Source: Thioclava sp. GXIMD4216 (GTDB lineage Bacteria; Pseudomonadota; Alphaproteobacteria; Rhodobacterales; Rhodobacteraceae). From it: a stretch of 64,000 nucleotides of DNA. Below are positions 16,053 to 24,333 of the stretch, in pieces. The translations under genes were made by a program, and so were the position numbers. The stretch covers positions 2,149,501 to 2,213,500 of the forward strand of contig NZ_CP149926.1 in the NCBI RefSeq assembly GCF_037949285.1, given 5' to 3'. The notes below the pieces were generated by a model. That model searched no databases. It saw only the letters and a list, made by a program, of their open reading frames with translations, and was not told where the DNA came from. Each line of letters starts with the position of its first letter. The first letter of the stretch is position 1.

Positions 16053-17036
16053 TTACTTCAGCGCCTCGTCGGTAATCTCCAGCGTATAGGCGCCTTCCGG
16101 CTCTTTGGTGATCACCGGATCCGAGCCGCCATTCATCAGCACCTTCACGGTGCGCTGGTAATCTGCCGGATCCAGCGCGCCATTGGACCCTGCCGTCAGC
16201 TTGGCGACCTCTTCCATCATGCGCTTCTGGTGCTCTTCGGTCTGCGCCCCGGTCATATCGTTGTCCAGCACGATCTCGGCGGCCTCATCGGGGTTTTCCT
16301 CGGCCCATTTCCAGCCCTTCATCGACGCACGGACAAATTTGACCATCTTCGCCTTGAAGTCCGGATCTTCCAGCTTGTCCTGCATGACGTAAAGACCGTC
16401 CTCAAGCGTCGCCACACCCTCGTCCTCGTATTTGAACGTCACCAGATCATCAGGGGAAATCCCCGCCTCGATGATCTGCCAGTATTCATTATAGGTCATG
16501 GTCGAAATGCAGGAGGCCTGCTTTTGCAAAAGCGGATCGACATTGAAGCCCTGCTTGAGCACCGTCACCCCCTCGGGGGAGCCATCTGTGGGGATGCCCA
16601 AGGTGCTCATCCAGCTCAAAAACGGGTATTCATTGCCGCCAAACCACACGCCCAGCGTCTTGCCCTTGAAATCCTCGGGGCTCTTGATGCCGCTTTCCTT
16701 CAGGCAGGTCAGCATCATGCCCGAGGATTTGAACGGCTGCGCGATATTCACAAGCGGCAGCCCTTTCTCGCGCGCGGCCAAGGCCGAGGGCATCCAGTCC
16801 ACCGTCACATCGGCCCCACCACCGGCCATCACCTGCGTGGGCGAGATATCGGGACCACCGGGCAGGATATCCACATCGATGCCCTCATCCTCGTAAAACC
16901 CTTTGTCCTTCGCCACGTAATAGCCTGCAAACTGCGCCTGCGTGACCCATTTCAGCTGCAGCGTCACATCCGCCGCAAAGGCAGGGCTTGCCGTCGCCAA
17001 AGCCGCCAGCGCCGCGCCCATCATCCAGTTCTTCAT
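16053..17036 (-). CDS. ABC transporter substrate-binding protein (ThiY/NMT1-like), probably pyrimidine uptake
   Basis: The 327-residue protein starts with a signal peptide (MKNWMMGAALAALATASPAFA), giving a periplasmic NMT1/ThiY-type binding protein. QLKWVTQAQFAGYYVAKDKG and GVWFGGNEYPFL are typical of this family, whose members bind pyrimidines such as formylaminopyrimidine. AGGAGAG sits before ATG 17036. It is the last gene of a run hydantoinase, ATPase, permease, permease, binding protein. Because the operon catabolises uracil-type rings, uracil, thymine or dihydropyrimidine import is the likely role; a thiamine precursor is the alternative. Confidence 0.8.
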   Translation of the reverse strand: MKNWMMGAALAALATASPAFAADVTLQLKWVTQAQFAGYYVAKDKGFYEDEGIDVDILPGGPDISPTQVMAGGGADVTVDWMPSALAAREKGLPLVNIAQPFKSSGMMLTCLKESGIKSPEDFKGKTLGVWFGGNEYPFLSWMSTLGIPTDGSPEGVTVLKQGFNVDPLLQKQASCISTMTYNEYWQIIEAGISPDDLVTFKYEDEGVATLEDGLYVMQDKLEDPDFKAKMVKFVRASMKGWKWAEENPDEAAEIVLDNDMTGAQTEEHQKRMMEEVAKLTAGSNGALDPADYQRTVKVLMNGGSDPVITKEPEGAYTLEITDEALK

Positions 17037-17080
17037 CTTACTCTCCTGTTGGTTTTTATCTTGCCGTCTCTTGGCCCGCC

Positions 17081-17923
17081 TCATCCCCTTTGAGACGGAT
17101 GCCAGAAGGTCAGCACTTTTTCGGCCAGCGCAATCAGCCCGTAGAATCCGGTACCAGCCAACGCCGCTACCGTAATTTCAGACCAAACCAGTGCCATGTC
17201 GAGTTGCCCCACCGCGGTCGAGATCCGAAACCCCATCCCCCGCGTCGGAGAGCCGAAAAATTCAGCAACAATCGCCCCGATCAACGCCAGAGTGGTGGCA
17301 ATCTTCAGCCCGTTGAACAGGAAGGGCAAAGCCGCAGGCAGGCGCATTTTTATTAGCGTCTGCAGATAGCTGGCCGAATAGGTGCGCATCAGATCGCGCT
17401 GCAGCGGATCGGTGGCCTTCAACCCCGCGACCATATTGACCAGCACCGGAAAGAACACGGTGACAATCACCACCGCCGCCTTCGACTGCCAGTCAAAGCC
17501 GAACCACATGACGAAAATCGGCGCGATCCCCACGATAGGCAGCGCGGCAAGGAAGTTCCCCACCGGCATCAGCCCCCGTTCCAGAAAGGCCGAACGGTCC
17601 ACCAGCACCGCCATCACAAAGGCCGCAGCACAGCCCATCACATAGCCCGAAAGCGCCCCCTTCAGAATGGTCTGGCGGAAATCGACCCAAAGCACACCGG
17701 TCGAGGCCGCAAAGCGCATCGCAATCTGGCTTGGCGCAGGCAGGATCACCTGTGGCACCGCAAAGCCGCGCACGATCCCCTCCCACAGCACCAGAAGCGT
17801 CACGCCAAAGAGCGCAGGCACAAAATAGCGCGCCCATCCTGTCTCGGACCAACGTGCCGCGATGGTTGCATTCATCCAGAAGGCCACGGCCCAGAACAGG
17901 ATCGCAAAGATCAGAAAGCTCAT
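17081..17923 (-). CDS. ABC transporter permease (ThiX/SsuC-like), pyrimidine operon
   Basis: The 280-residue inner-membrane protein has about six hydrophobic segments and the permease EAA loop around DLMRTYSASYLQTLIKMRLPAALPFLFNGLKI. Such permeases form the channel for NMT1-type binding proteins. The start overlaps the stop of the second permease by 4 bases (17920-17923), so the two are translationally coupled. It is paired with the related 17920-18783 gene, suggesting a heterodimeric channel, which differs from the homodimers usual for SsuC/ThiX. Confidence 0.85.
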   Translation of the reverse strand: MSFLIFAILFWAVAFWMNATIAARWSETGWARYFVPALFGVTLLVLWEGIVRGFAVPQVILPAPSQIAMRFAASTGVLWVDFRQTILKGALSGYVMGCAAAFVMAVLVDRSAFLERGLMPVGNFLAALPIVGIAPIFVMWFGFDWQSKAAVVIVTVFFPVLVNMVAGLKATDPLQRDLMRTYSASYLQTLIKMRLPAALPFLFNGLKIATTLALIGAIVAEFFGSPTRGMGFRISTAVGQLDMALVWSEITVAALAGTGFYGLIALAEKVLTFWHPSQRG

Positions 17924-18783
17924 CTTACCAACCCCATCCGTTTCAACACGACCGCCTCGATCAGGCCCACCAGCCCCACCAGCACCGCTGCCAGACAGGC
18001 TGCCGCAATCAGTGCCGCCCAGATCTGGACCGTCTGCCCGTAATAGCTGCCCTGCAACAGACGCGCACCAAGCCCCGCCACAGCCCCTGCGGGCAATTCG
18101 GCCACAATGGTGCCCACCAAAGCCGCCGCCACCCCGACCTTCAGCGAGGCAAAGAAATAGGCCATCGAGGACGGCAACCGCAGCTTCCAGAAAATCGCCG
18201 CCTTCGGCGCGCCATAGGTGCGCAACAGATCAATCTGCATCGCATCAGGTGCGCGCAAACCCTTCACCATCCCCACCAAGACAGGGAAGAAACTCAGATA
18301 GGCCGCAATCAGCGCCTTCGGCAAAAGCCCCTTCACCCCCAGCGAGGCCAGAACCACAATCACCATCGGCGCAATCGCCAGCACGGGGATCGTCTGGCTT
18401 GCAATCGCCCAAGGCATGAAACTCATATCCAGCGCCTTGTTATGCACCAGCGCCACGGCCAGCAACAGCCCCGCCACGGTCCCGATGATAAACCCGAGCC
18501 CCGTGGCCTCCAGCGTAATCCAGCCATGATAGACCAAAGACCGCTTCGACGTCACCTTCTGCCCCGTCACACCGTCCCAAAGCCCCATCACAACCTGATG
18601 CGGCGCAGGCAATACGGGCCTGTCCAGCGCCATCGTCTGACCAACCATATCCCAAAATCCAACCGCCTGCCCCGAACGCGCCGCCTGATCATAAACCCAG
18701 GCACTGTTCAGCCAGACCGTCGCGCCATACCAGACCGCGATAATGGCACAAACCACAACCAATACCGGACCAACCCGCGTCAT
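17920..18783 (-). CDS. ABC transporter permease (ThiX/SsuC-like), second subunit
   Basis: The 287-residue inner-membrane protein has about six hydrophobic segments and an EAA loop at DLLRTYGAPKAAIFWKLRLPSSMAYFFASLKV. It is clearly homologous to the next gene (similar loop sequence RTY-APKA / RTYSASYL), so the pair arose by duplication. It overlaps the next gene by 4 bases. The 84-base gap to the ATPase gene upstream holds a copy of a dispersed repeat. Role: membrane channel of the putative pyrimidine importer. Confidence 0.85.
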   Translation of the reverse strand: MTRVGPVLVVVCAIIAVWYGATVWLNSAWVYDQAARSGQAVGFWDMVGQTMALDRPVLPAPHQVVMGLWDGVTGQKVTSKRSLVYHGWITLEATGLGFIIGTVAGLLLAVALVHNKALDMSFMPWAIASQTIPVLAIAPMVIVVLASLGVKGLLPKALIAAYLSFFPVLVGMVKGLRAPDAMQIDLLRTYGAPKAAIFWKLRLPSSMAYFFASLKVGVAAALVGTIVAELPAGAVAGLGARLLQGSYYGQTVQIWAALIAAACLAAVLVGLVGLIEAVVLKRMGLVR

Positions 18784-18802
18784 GAGTCCCCCCCGATCAC
18801 AG

Positions 18803-18850
18803 TTCCAGCTGCCCTAAATATCCCGGGGGGTTTGGGGGGCAGCGCCCCCC
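18803..18850. repeat. Dispersed intergenic repeat, copy A
   Basis: A 26-base segment at 18803-18828 (TTCCAGCTGCCC, one variable base, then AAATATCCCGGGG) matches 53598-53623 at all but one position. A GC hairpin GGGGGGC-AGC-GCCCCCC follows at 18834-18850. It lies between two genes of one operon. Confidence 0.75.
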
Positions 18851-18867
18851 TTCCTATCCAAACAGAC

Positions 18868-19647
18868 TCACACATGGGCATGCCCCGCATGCAGCCCCTC
18901 ACGCACCCGATGCGCAATCTCCAGAAACTCTGGACTATCGCGGATCTCCAAGGGACGCTCCTTCGGCAAGGGGCTATCGATCACATCGGTGATCCGCCCA
19001 GGGCGCGGGCTCATCACCACAATCTTGGTCGAAAGATAAACCGCCTCTGGGATCGAATGGGTCACAAAACCGATCGTCTTGCCGGTCCGCGCCCAAAGCG
19101 CCAACAGCTCCTCGTTCAGCTTGTCCCGCACGATCTCGTCAAGCGCCCCGAAAGGCTCGTCCATCAAGAGGATATCGGCATCAAAGGACAACGCCCGCGC
19201 GATAGAGGCGCGCTGCTGCATGCCGCCCGACAGCTGCCACGGAAACTTCCGGCCAAAGCCCTTGAGGTCCACCAGCTCCAGAACCTTCTCGACCCGCGCA
19301 TCCATCTCGGCCTTGGGATAGCCCATGATCTCCAAGGGCAGCTTGATATTTCCCGCAATCGTCCGCCACGGATAAAGACCCGCCGCCTGAAACACATAGC
19401 CATAGCTTCGCGCCTTACGCGCCTCATCGGGCGAAATCCCGTTAACGGTCAACGCGCCCCCTGTGGGCGTCTCGAGCGCCGCGATACAGCGCAGAAAGGT
19501 CGTTTTGCCACAGCCCGAAGGCCCGATAAACGACACGAACTCCCCGCGCTCGATGGACAGGTTCACATCCTTCAGCGCCTGGACCGGCCCGTCATTGGTT
19601 TCAAACACCAGATTGACATCGCGGGCATTGATAATCGGTTTCTTCAT
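18868..19647 (-). CDS. ABC transporter ATP-binding protein, pyrimidine operon
   Basis: The 259-residue ATPase has Walker A GPSGCGKTT (about residues 42-50), signature LSGGMQQRASIARAL, Walker B ILLMDEPFGALDE and the H-loop in GFVTHSIPEAVYL. It belongs to the nitrate/sulfonate/taurine/thiamine-type (SsuB/TauB/ThiZ) subgroup that pairs with NMT1-type binding proteins. It energises the two permeases encoded next. It lies 87 bases after the dihydropyrimidinase gene in the same orientation. Confidence 0.9.
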   Translation of the reverse strand: MKKPIINARDVNLVFETNDGPVQALKDVNLSIERGEFVSFIGPSGCGKTTFLRCIAALETPTGGALTVNGISPDEARKARSYGYVFQAAGLYPWRTIAGNIKLPLEIMGYPKAEMDARVEKVLELVDLKGFGRKFPWQLSGGMQQRASIARALSFDADILLMDEPFGALDEIVRDKLNEELLALWARTGKTIGFVTHSIPEAVYLSTKIVVMSPRPGRITDVIDSPLPKERPLEIRDSPEFLEIAHRVREGLHAGHAHV

Positions 19648-19734
19648 CTTCCCCGTTTTTCCCTAATGACCCGTTTTCCGGGCTCTGTGGGTTGAGGATG
19701 CCCAGAAGGCGGGCACCCCGCAAGAGTTGACGTC

Positions 19735-21189
19735 TCAGACGCCGCTGGCCGGAATACCGGCGCGTACCACAGGGCGCGGCGCGGTCAGTTCCTTCCATGT
19801 CGACAGCGCTTTCGAGACCGCCGTTCCCGGCGGGCGGGCGACAAATTGCCCGTGGCCCTCGGGCGCCTCGACACGGCCCTCGGTTGCCGCAACCACCCCG
19901 CGCGACAGCGTATAGCGCGGCAGGCCCTTGACCTCTTTGCCCTCGAAGACGTTGTAATCGATCGACGACACCTGCGTCTTGGCGGAGACCACCTTGCTGG
20001 CCTCGGGGTCCCAGACCACCAGATCGGCATCCGCGCCCACCAGAACCGCGCCCTTCTTGGGATAGATATTCATGATCTTGGCGATATTGGTCGAGGTCAC
20101 GGCGACAAACTCATTCATCGTGATGCGGCCCGTATTCACCCCATAGGTCCAGAGCATCGGCATCCGGTCCTCAAGCCCGCCGGTGCCATTGGGGATCTTG
20201 GTGAAATCGCCCACGCCATAGCGCTTCTGCTCGGTCGTGAAGGCGCAGTGGTCAGTCGCCACACAAGACAGCGTCCCCGAAGCCAGACCCGCCCAAAGAC
20301 TGTCCTGATGTTGCTTGTTGCGGAAGGGCGGCGACATCACGCGCCGCGCCGAATGGTCCCAATCCTTGTCGAAATACTCGCTCTCATCCAGCACCAGATG
20401 CTGGATCAGCGGCTCGCCATAGACGCGCTTGCCCAGCATCTTGGCACGGCGGATCGCCTCATGGCTTTCCTCGCAGGAGGTATGCACCACATAAAGCGGC
20501 ACGCCCGCCATATCGGCGATCATGATCGCGCGGTTGGTGGCCTCGCCCTCGACAATCGTCGGGCGGGAATAGGCATGGGCCTCGGGGCCGGTATTGCCCT
20601 CGGCCAGAAGGCGTGCCGACATCTCGGCCACCACATCGCCATTCTCGGCATGGACCATCGGCAGCGCGCCCAGCTCGGCGCAGCGTTTGAACGAGGCGAA
20701 AAGCTCGTCATCATTGACCATCAGGCTGCCCTTATAGGCCATGAAATGCTTGAAGGAATTGATGCCGCGCTCGGTGATGGTCTTCATCTCGTCAAAGACC
20801 TGCTCACCCCACCATGTCACCGCCATATGGAAGCTGTAATCACAATGCGCGCGGGCGGCCTTATTGTCCCATTTCTTCAGCGCATCGAGCATGCTCTCGC
20901 CCGGATTGGGCAGGGCGAAATCGATCACCATCGTAGTGCCGCCCGAGACCGCCGCAGCTGTCCCCGCGTCAAAATCATCGGCGGAATAGGTGCCCATGAA
21001 GGGCATTTCCAGATGGGTATGCGGGTCGATCCCGCCGGGCATCACATAGCAGCCCTCGGCGTCCAGAACCTTGTCGCCTGCAAGGTCAGGCCCGATTTCG
21101 ATGATCTGGCCGCCCTCGACCAGAACATCCGCCTTGTAGGTCAGATCGGCGGTGACAATCGTGCCGCCCTTGATGACCGTTTTCGTCAT
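19735..21189 (-). CDS. hydA: Dihydropyrimidinase (D-hydantoinase)
   Basis: The 484-residue amidohydrolase opens dihydrouracil or dihydrothymine to the N-carbamoyl beta-amino acid, step two of the reductive pyrimidine pathway. Metal ligands are seen in DPHTH (residues 55-59). The carbamylated lysine is K147 in SFKHFMAYKG, with further histidines in VHAENGD and VVHTSCEES and an aspartate in VATDHCAFT. The length equals the family norm. It lies downstream of the amidohydrolase and tautomerase genes and upstream of the transporter, probably in one RutR-controlled operon. Hydantoin activity in vitro is common for the family and cannot be excluded. Confidence 0.93.
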   Translation of the reverse strand: MTKTVIKGGTIVTADLTYKADVLVEGGQIIEIGPDLAGDKVLDAEGCYVMPGGIDPHTHLEMPFMGTYSADDFDAGTAAAVSGGTTMVIDFALPNPGESMLDALKKWDNKAARAHCDYSFHMAVTWWGEQVFDEMKTITERGINSFKHFMAYKGSLMVNDDELFASFKRCAELGALPMVHAENGDVVAEMSARLLAEGNTGPEAHAYSRPTIVEGEATNRAIMIADMAGVPLYVVHTSCEESHEAIRRAKMLGKRVYGEPLIQHLVLDESEYFDKDWDHSARRVMSPPFRNKQHQDSLWAGLASGTLSCVATDHCAFTTEQKRYGVGDFTKIPNGTGGLEDRMPMLWTYGVNTGRITMNEFVAVTSTNIAKIMNIYPKKGAVLVGADADLVVWDPEASKVVSAKTQVSSIDYNVFEGKEVKGLPRYTLSRGVVAATEGRVEAPEGHGQFVARPPGTAVSKALSTWKELTAPRPVVRAGIPASGV

Positions 21190-21253
21190 GGGTGTCTCCC
21201 TATTGTGGCAGGGGCGCAGCAGATCTGTGCTACGCCCGAAGCCGCAACAGAGA

Positions 21254-21643
21254 TCAGAGTTCGCCCGTCAGGAATTGCGCGCGACCGAAGCCGAAGCTCC
21301 AATCCGCGCGTGTGTTGGACATCACCGACACCATCAGATCTTTCGGATCCAGACCGATCGCTGTTTCCAGCTTGCGGCAAAGAATGTCGTAGAAGGCCTG
21401 TTTTTGTTCTTCGCTGCGCGGCGAGGAGAAGACCTGCACAAGGATCGGGCTCGGGCCGCGGGTAAAGCCCAGCCCCGTATCCAGCAGCACCATGCGACCG
21501 GGTTTGTATTCGGTCACCAGCTGGTAGCGGTCGTCCTGCGGCACAGCGAAGGCCTCCAGAACGGCCTCGTGACCGGCATCGAGCATCGCTTTGATCTCGG
21601 CCTCGGGGCGCCCTTCGATGACATGAAACTGGATAAGCGGCAT
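21254..21643 (-). CDS. Tautomerase-fold protein in the pyrimidine operon
   Basis: The 129-residue protein starts MPLIQFHVIEGR, so after methionine removal Pro1 would be the catalytic base of the tautomerase (4-OT/MIF) superfamily. LVTEYKPGR and ILVQVFSSPRSEEQKQAFYDILCRKL fit the double beta-alpha-beta layout of the long family members. A canonical pyrimidine pathway does not need a tautomerase. It might act on an unsaturated or semialdehyde product (malonic semialdehyde decarboxylase belongs to this superfamily, and malonic semialdehyde arises from beta-alanine). That link is inference. Confidence 0.75.
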   Translation of the reverse strand: MPLIQFHVIEGRPEAEIKAMLDAGHEAVLEAFAVPQDDRYQLVTEYKPGRMVLLDTGLGFTRGPSPILVQVFSSPRSEEQKQAFYDILCRKLETAIGLDPKDLMVSVMSNTRADWSFGFGRAQFLTGEL

Positions 21644-21778
21644 CTGTGATCTCCTTCATTGTCGCATCCGGCACTCCCAAAGAAGGTGCGCCGTCTTGAC
21701 AGTGAAATTGACCCATCACGCCCATGTTTCAAGCATCCTTGTTGCAAGGTTCGATTTGCGAAAATGCCGGTATGCATT

Positions 21779-21791
21779 GAGGTAATACCTC
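21779..21791. promoter_or_regulatory. Inverted repeat in the amidohydrolase-tautomerase spacer
   Basis: GAGGTA-A-TACCTC is a perfect 13-base inverted repeat in the 175-base gap between two pyrimidine genes. It is placed upstream of the tautomerase gene. It may be a protein site for an internal promoter; it does not resemble the RutR operator. Confidence 0.3.
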
Positions 21792-21818
21792 CATGAACCG
21801 AATTATCCGCAAAATACA

Positions 21819-23069
21819 TCACCCCACGATCTGCGCGGTTTCCAGAACGGCATGACACAGAACATCACAGCCCGCCGCCGCCCATTCGGGGCTGATTTCC
21901 TCGGCCTCGTTATGCGAGAGACCATCGACACAGGGGCACATGATCATCGTCGTCGGCGCCACTTTCGCCGCCCAGCAAGCGTCATGGCCCGCCCCCGAGA
22001 TGATATCCATATGGCTGTAGCCCAGACGCTCGGCGGCAGTGCGGACATTGGCCACCAGCTCCGGCGCGAAGGTCACAGGATCAAAGTGCCCCACCGGATC
22101 AATGACGCAGCCCACACCAAGCTCTGCACAGATCCCAGTGGCGCGGGTCTCGATCTCGGCGCGCATCGCATCCAGCTTGGCCTGATCGGGCGTGCGGATA
22201 TCGACGGTAAACACCACCTTGCCCGGCAGCACATTGCGCGAGTTCGGGGTGAAGGTCACCTGCCCCACACCGCCCACAGCTCCCGGCTGGTTCTTCATGG
22301 CCACGTCCTGAACCATCTCGAAAATCCGGCTCATGGCAAGACCCGCATTCACCCGCATCGCCATCGGCGTAGAGCCGGTATGCGCATCCTTGCCGGTCAG
22401 CGTGAATTCCAGCCACCACAGCCCCTGACAATGGGTCACGACGCCAATGGATTTCTCGGCGGCCTCAAGGATCGGCCCCTGTTCGATATGATATTCGTAA
22501 TAGGCATGCATCTTGCGCGCGCCGACCTCTTCGACGCCCTTCCAGCCGATACGTTCAAGCTCGGCCCCATAGGTCTTGCCCTCAAGATCCTGACGGCCAT
22601 AGGCGTAATCCAGATCGATCTCGCCCGCGAAAACCCCAGAGGCCAGCATGGCAGGGGCGAAACGCGCGCCCTCCTCATTGGCCCAGTTGGTCACCACGAT
22701 CGGATGTCTGGTCTTGATATTGAGGTCGTTCAAGGTGCGCACAACCTCAAGCGCGGCCAGCACCCCCAGCACCCCGTCATATTTGCCGCCCGTGGGCTGG
22801 GTATCAAGATGGCTGCCGATATAGACGGGCAACGCCTCGGGGTCCTCGCCCGCGCGGGTGGCAAACATGGTGCCCATCTTGTCGACGCCCATCGACATGC
22901 CCGCCGCCTCGCACCAGCTCTGGAACAGCGCGCGCCCTTCGGCATCTTCATCGGTCAGGGTCTGTCGGTTATTTCCGCCTGCAACCCCTGGCCCGATTTT
23001 GGCCATTTCCATAAGACTATCCCAAAGGCGTGCGGAATTGATGCGGAGGTTTTCTCCGGGTGCGGACAT
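21819..23069 (-). CDS. M20 family Zn-dependent amidohydrolase, likely beta-ureidopropionase
   Basis: The 416-residue HyuC/AllC-type enzyme shows the dinuclear metal site residues in GSHLDTQPTGGKYDG and NEEGARFAP, plus EYHIEQGP, DAHTGSTPM and SGAGHDA. In this context it should hydrolyse N-carbamoyl-beta-alanine (or the isobutyrate analogue) to the beta-amino acid, CO2 and ammonia, step three of the pathway. The closely related AllC acts on allantoate, so substrate is inferred from neighbours. A GGGAG site precedes ATG 23069, and a RutR operator lies 63 bases further upstream. Confidence 0.85.
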   Translation of the reverse strand: MSAPGENLRINSARLWDSLMEMAKIGPGVAGGNNRQTLTDEDAEGRALFQSWCEAAGMSMGVDKMGTMFATRAGEDPEALPVYIGSHLDTQPTGGKYDGVLGVLAALEVVRTLNDLNIKTRHPIVVTNWANEEGARFAPAMLASGVFAGEIDLDYAYGRQDLEGKTYGAELERIGWKGVEEVGARKMHAYYEYHIEQGPILEAAEKSIGVVTHCQGLWWLEFTLTGKDAHTGSTPMAMRVNAGLAMSRIFEMVQDVAMKNQPGAVGGVGQVTFTPNSRNVLPGKVVFTVDIRTPDQAKLDAMRAEIETRATGICAELGVGCVIDPVGHFDPVTFAPELVANVRTAAERLGYSHMDIISGAGHDACWAAKVAPTTMIMCPCVDGLSHNEAEEISPEWAAAGCDVLCHAVLETAQIVG

Positions 23070-23131
23070 ATTCAAATACTCCCTGTCACCGGAACGTCTT
23101 CGCGGGCGTCCTCTTTGTGACGAATTCGTTT

Positions 23132-23147
23132 CTGACCAACTGGTCAA
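23132..23147. promoter_or_regulatory. RutR-type operator upstream of the pyrimidine amidohydrolase operon
   Basis: CTGACCAACTGGTCAA matches the E. coli RutR consensus TTGACCANNTGGTCAA at 13 of 14 specified bases, with a perfect inner palindrome TGACCA-AC-TGGTCA (23133-23146). It begins 63 bases upstream of the start codon. On the minus strand it contains TTGACC, which could be part of the -35 element. A RutR-type regulator is encoded at 25017-25712. Confidence 0.8.
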
Positions 23148-23356
23148 GAATATTGAGACACCCCAAGCCGAAACGGGTCAAGGGCCTGACAGGGTCCGCC
23201 CTAACCGGAGCGTAGAAACCTGAAGCCTGCGCCTAAATTTTACGCATAAGCTCCGGATGGCGGGGCGGGACAAGTAAAATGGTCAGGAAAATCGGGGCCG
23301 AGCCAGTCGCTTAACGCAACTCCGCTTTGCTGGGTTGGCGCCCGCCCGAGCGGATC

Positions 23357-24217
23357 TCAGGACACGGCAATCAGCGAATCCGCCGCATAGGTGCCGGGCG
23401 CATCAAGGATCAGCGGCATACGGCGCAACGGAAGGCCGTTCTGCATCCGCCGGTCGAACGTGATAAAACGGCCAATCCCCGCCGCCATCGGCTCTTCGGG
23501 GATCACCATCGGGAAGCCATGCTTTTGCCGGTGCGCGACAATCAGTTCCACCTGCTCGGGGCGCTTTTCCTTGAGCAGCATGATGGCCGAGAAATCGACG
23601 CGCTCATCCGCCGGATTATGGATTGCCAGAATGGGGGTGCGGGTCGCACCTATGAAACTCGGGAAGGCAAATCCGCCCGATAGCACGAAGGCGGCGCGGA
23701 TCGGCGGCAGCGTGCGGCCAAGATGCTCGGCCAGAAACAGGGTATTGAGCACCGAAATCCCACCGGCAGAGGCCCCTGCCAGCAGGTATTCCCCCGACAG
23801 GCCGAACTCGGCCTCGCGCGCCGTGATCCAGCCGAAGAACGCGCAGACATCCTCGACCACTGCCATCGGACGACGGCCACGGAAAGACTCGTTCAGCCCC
23901 GGGCAATGGGTTTCCCCATCGTTCAGAAGCTCGGATAATTTCTGCTGGGTTGGCCAAGACAGAACCGCTGGCGGGCGCGCCAGACGGTAATCCAGCGCGG
24001 CAAAGGCATAGCCCTCATCGACAAAGATCTGGGCGATCTTGGCATGGGTCCAGCTTTGACGGCTTCCCGTGCGAAATCCGCCCGCATGCAGCCACACGAC
24101 AAGCGGCACCGGCCCGGAGGACTCTTTCGGGCGATACAGATCGACATGCAGATCGACCTCTCCCTTCTTATGGGAGGAGGTTGTGTAGACATGCGTGGAA
24201 CAATCGAAAGAAGACAT
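23357..24217 (-). CDS. Alpha/beta hydrolase, HSL-type esterase
   Basis: The 286-residue hydrolase has the oxyanion motif WLHAGGF (about residues 40-46) and the nucleophile elbow GASAG in LLAGASAGGISVLN. The acid residue is probably in IHNPADERVDF and a late histidine in AHRQKHGFP. These features fit hormone-sensitive-lipase-like carboxylesterases. No signal peptide is visible. The gene lies inside the pyrimidine region but has no obvious role in it. A perfect CtrA consensus box lies about 100 bases upstream. Substrate is unknown. Confidence 0.8.
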   Translation of the reverse strand: MSSFDCSTHVYTTSSHKKGEVDLHVDLYRPKESSGPVPLVVWLHAGGFRTGSRQSWTHAKIAQIFVDEGYAFAALDYRLARPPAVLSWPTQQKLSELLNDGETHCPGLNESFRGRRPMAVVEDVCAFFGWITAREAEFGLSGEYLLAGASAGGISVLNTLFLAEHLGRTLPPIRAAFVLSGGFAFPSFIGATRTPILAIHNPADERVDFSAIMLLKEKRPEQVELIVAHRQKHGFPMVIPEEPMAAGIGRFITFDRRMQNGLPLRRMPLILDAPGTYAADSLIAVS

Positions 24218-24313
24218 GGCGGAACGGATCGATGCAGGGAGGGAACTTCCCCGACCATACCGTCACGGACCTCAAAAGCAATTTTTAAGATCTTCCACGA
24301 CGCCAAAACGCCC

Positions 24314-24328
24314 TTAAATCAAAGTTAA
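24314..24328 (-). promoter_or_regulatory. Candidate CtrA box upstream of the esterase gene
   Basis: TTAA-ATCAAAG-TTAA matches the full CtrA consensus TTAA-N7-TTAA and is followed by C, as in many real sites. It lies between the unknown gene ending at 24334 and the esterase start at 24217. A match of this kind can occur by chance in AT-richer spacers. Confidence 0.45.
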
Positions 24329-24333
24329 CCCTG

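Noticed and set aside
17731..21465. Long plus-strand open frames opposite the transporter and dihydropyrimidinase genes
   Set aside because: They are antisense to clear ABC and amidohydrolase genes with intact catalytic motifs; no domain is visible in the antisense translation.
21819..23069. Calling the M20 enzyme allantoate amidohydrolase for the purine locus
   Set aside because: The families are alike, but the RutR operator, the dihydropyrimidinase and PreTA neighbours favour the pyrimidine pathway.
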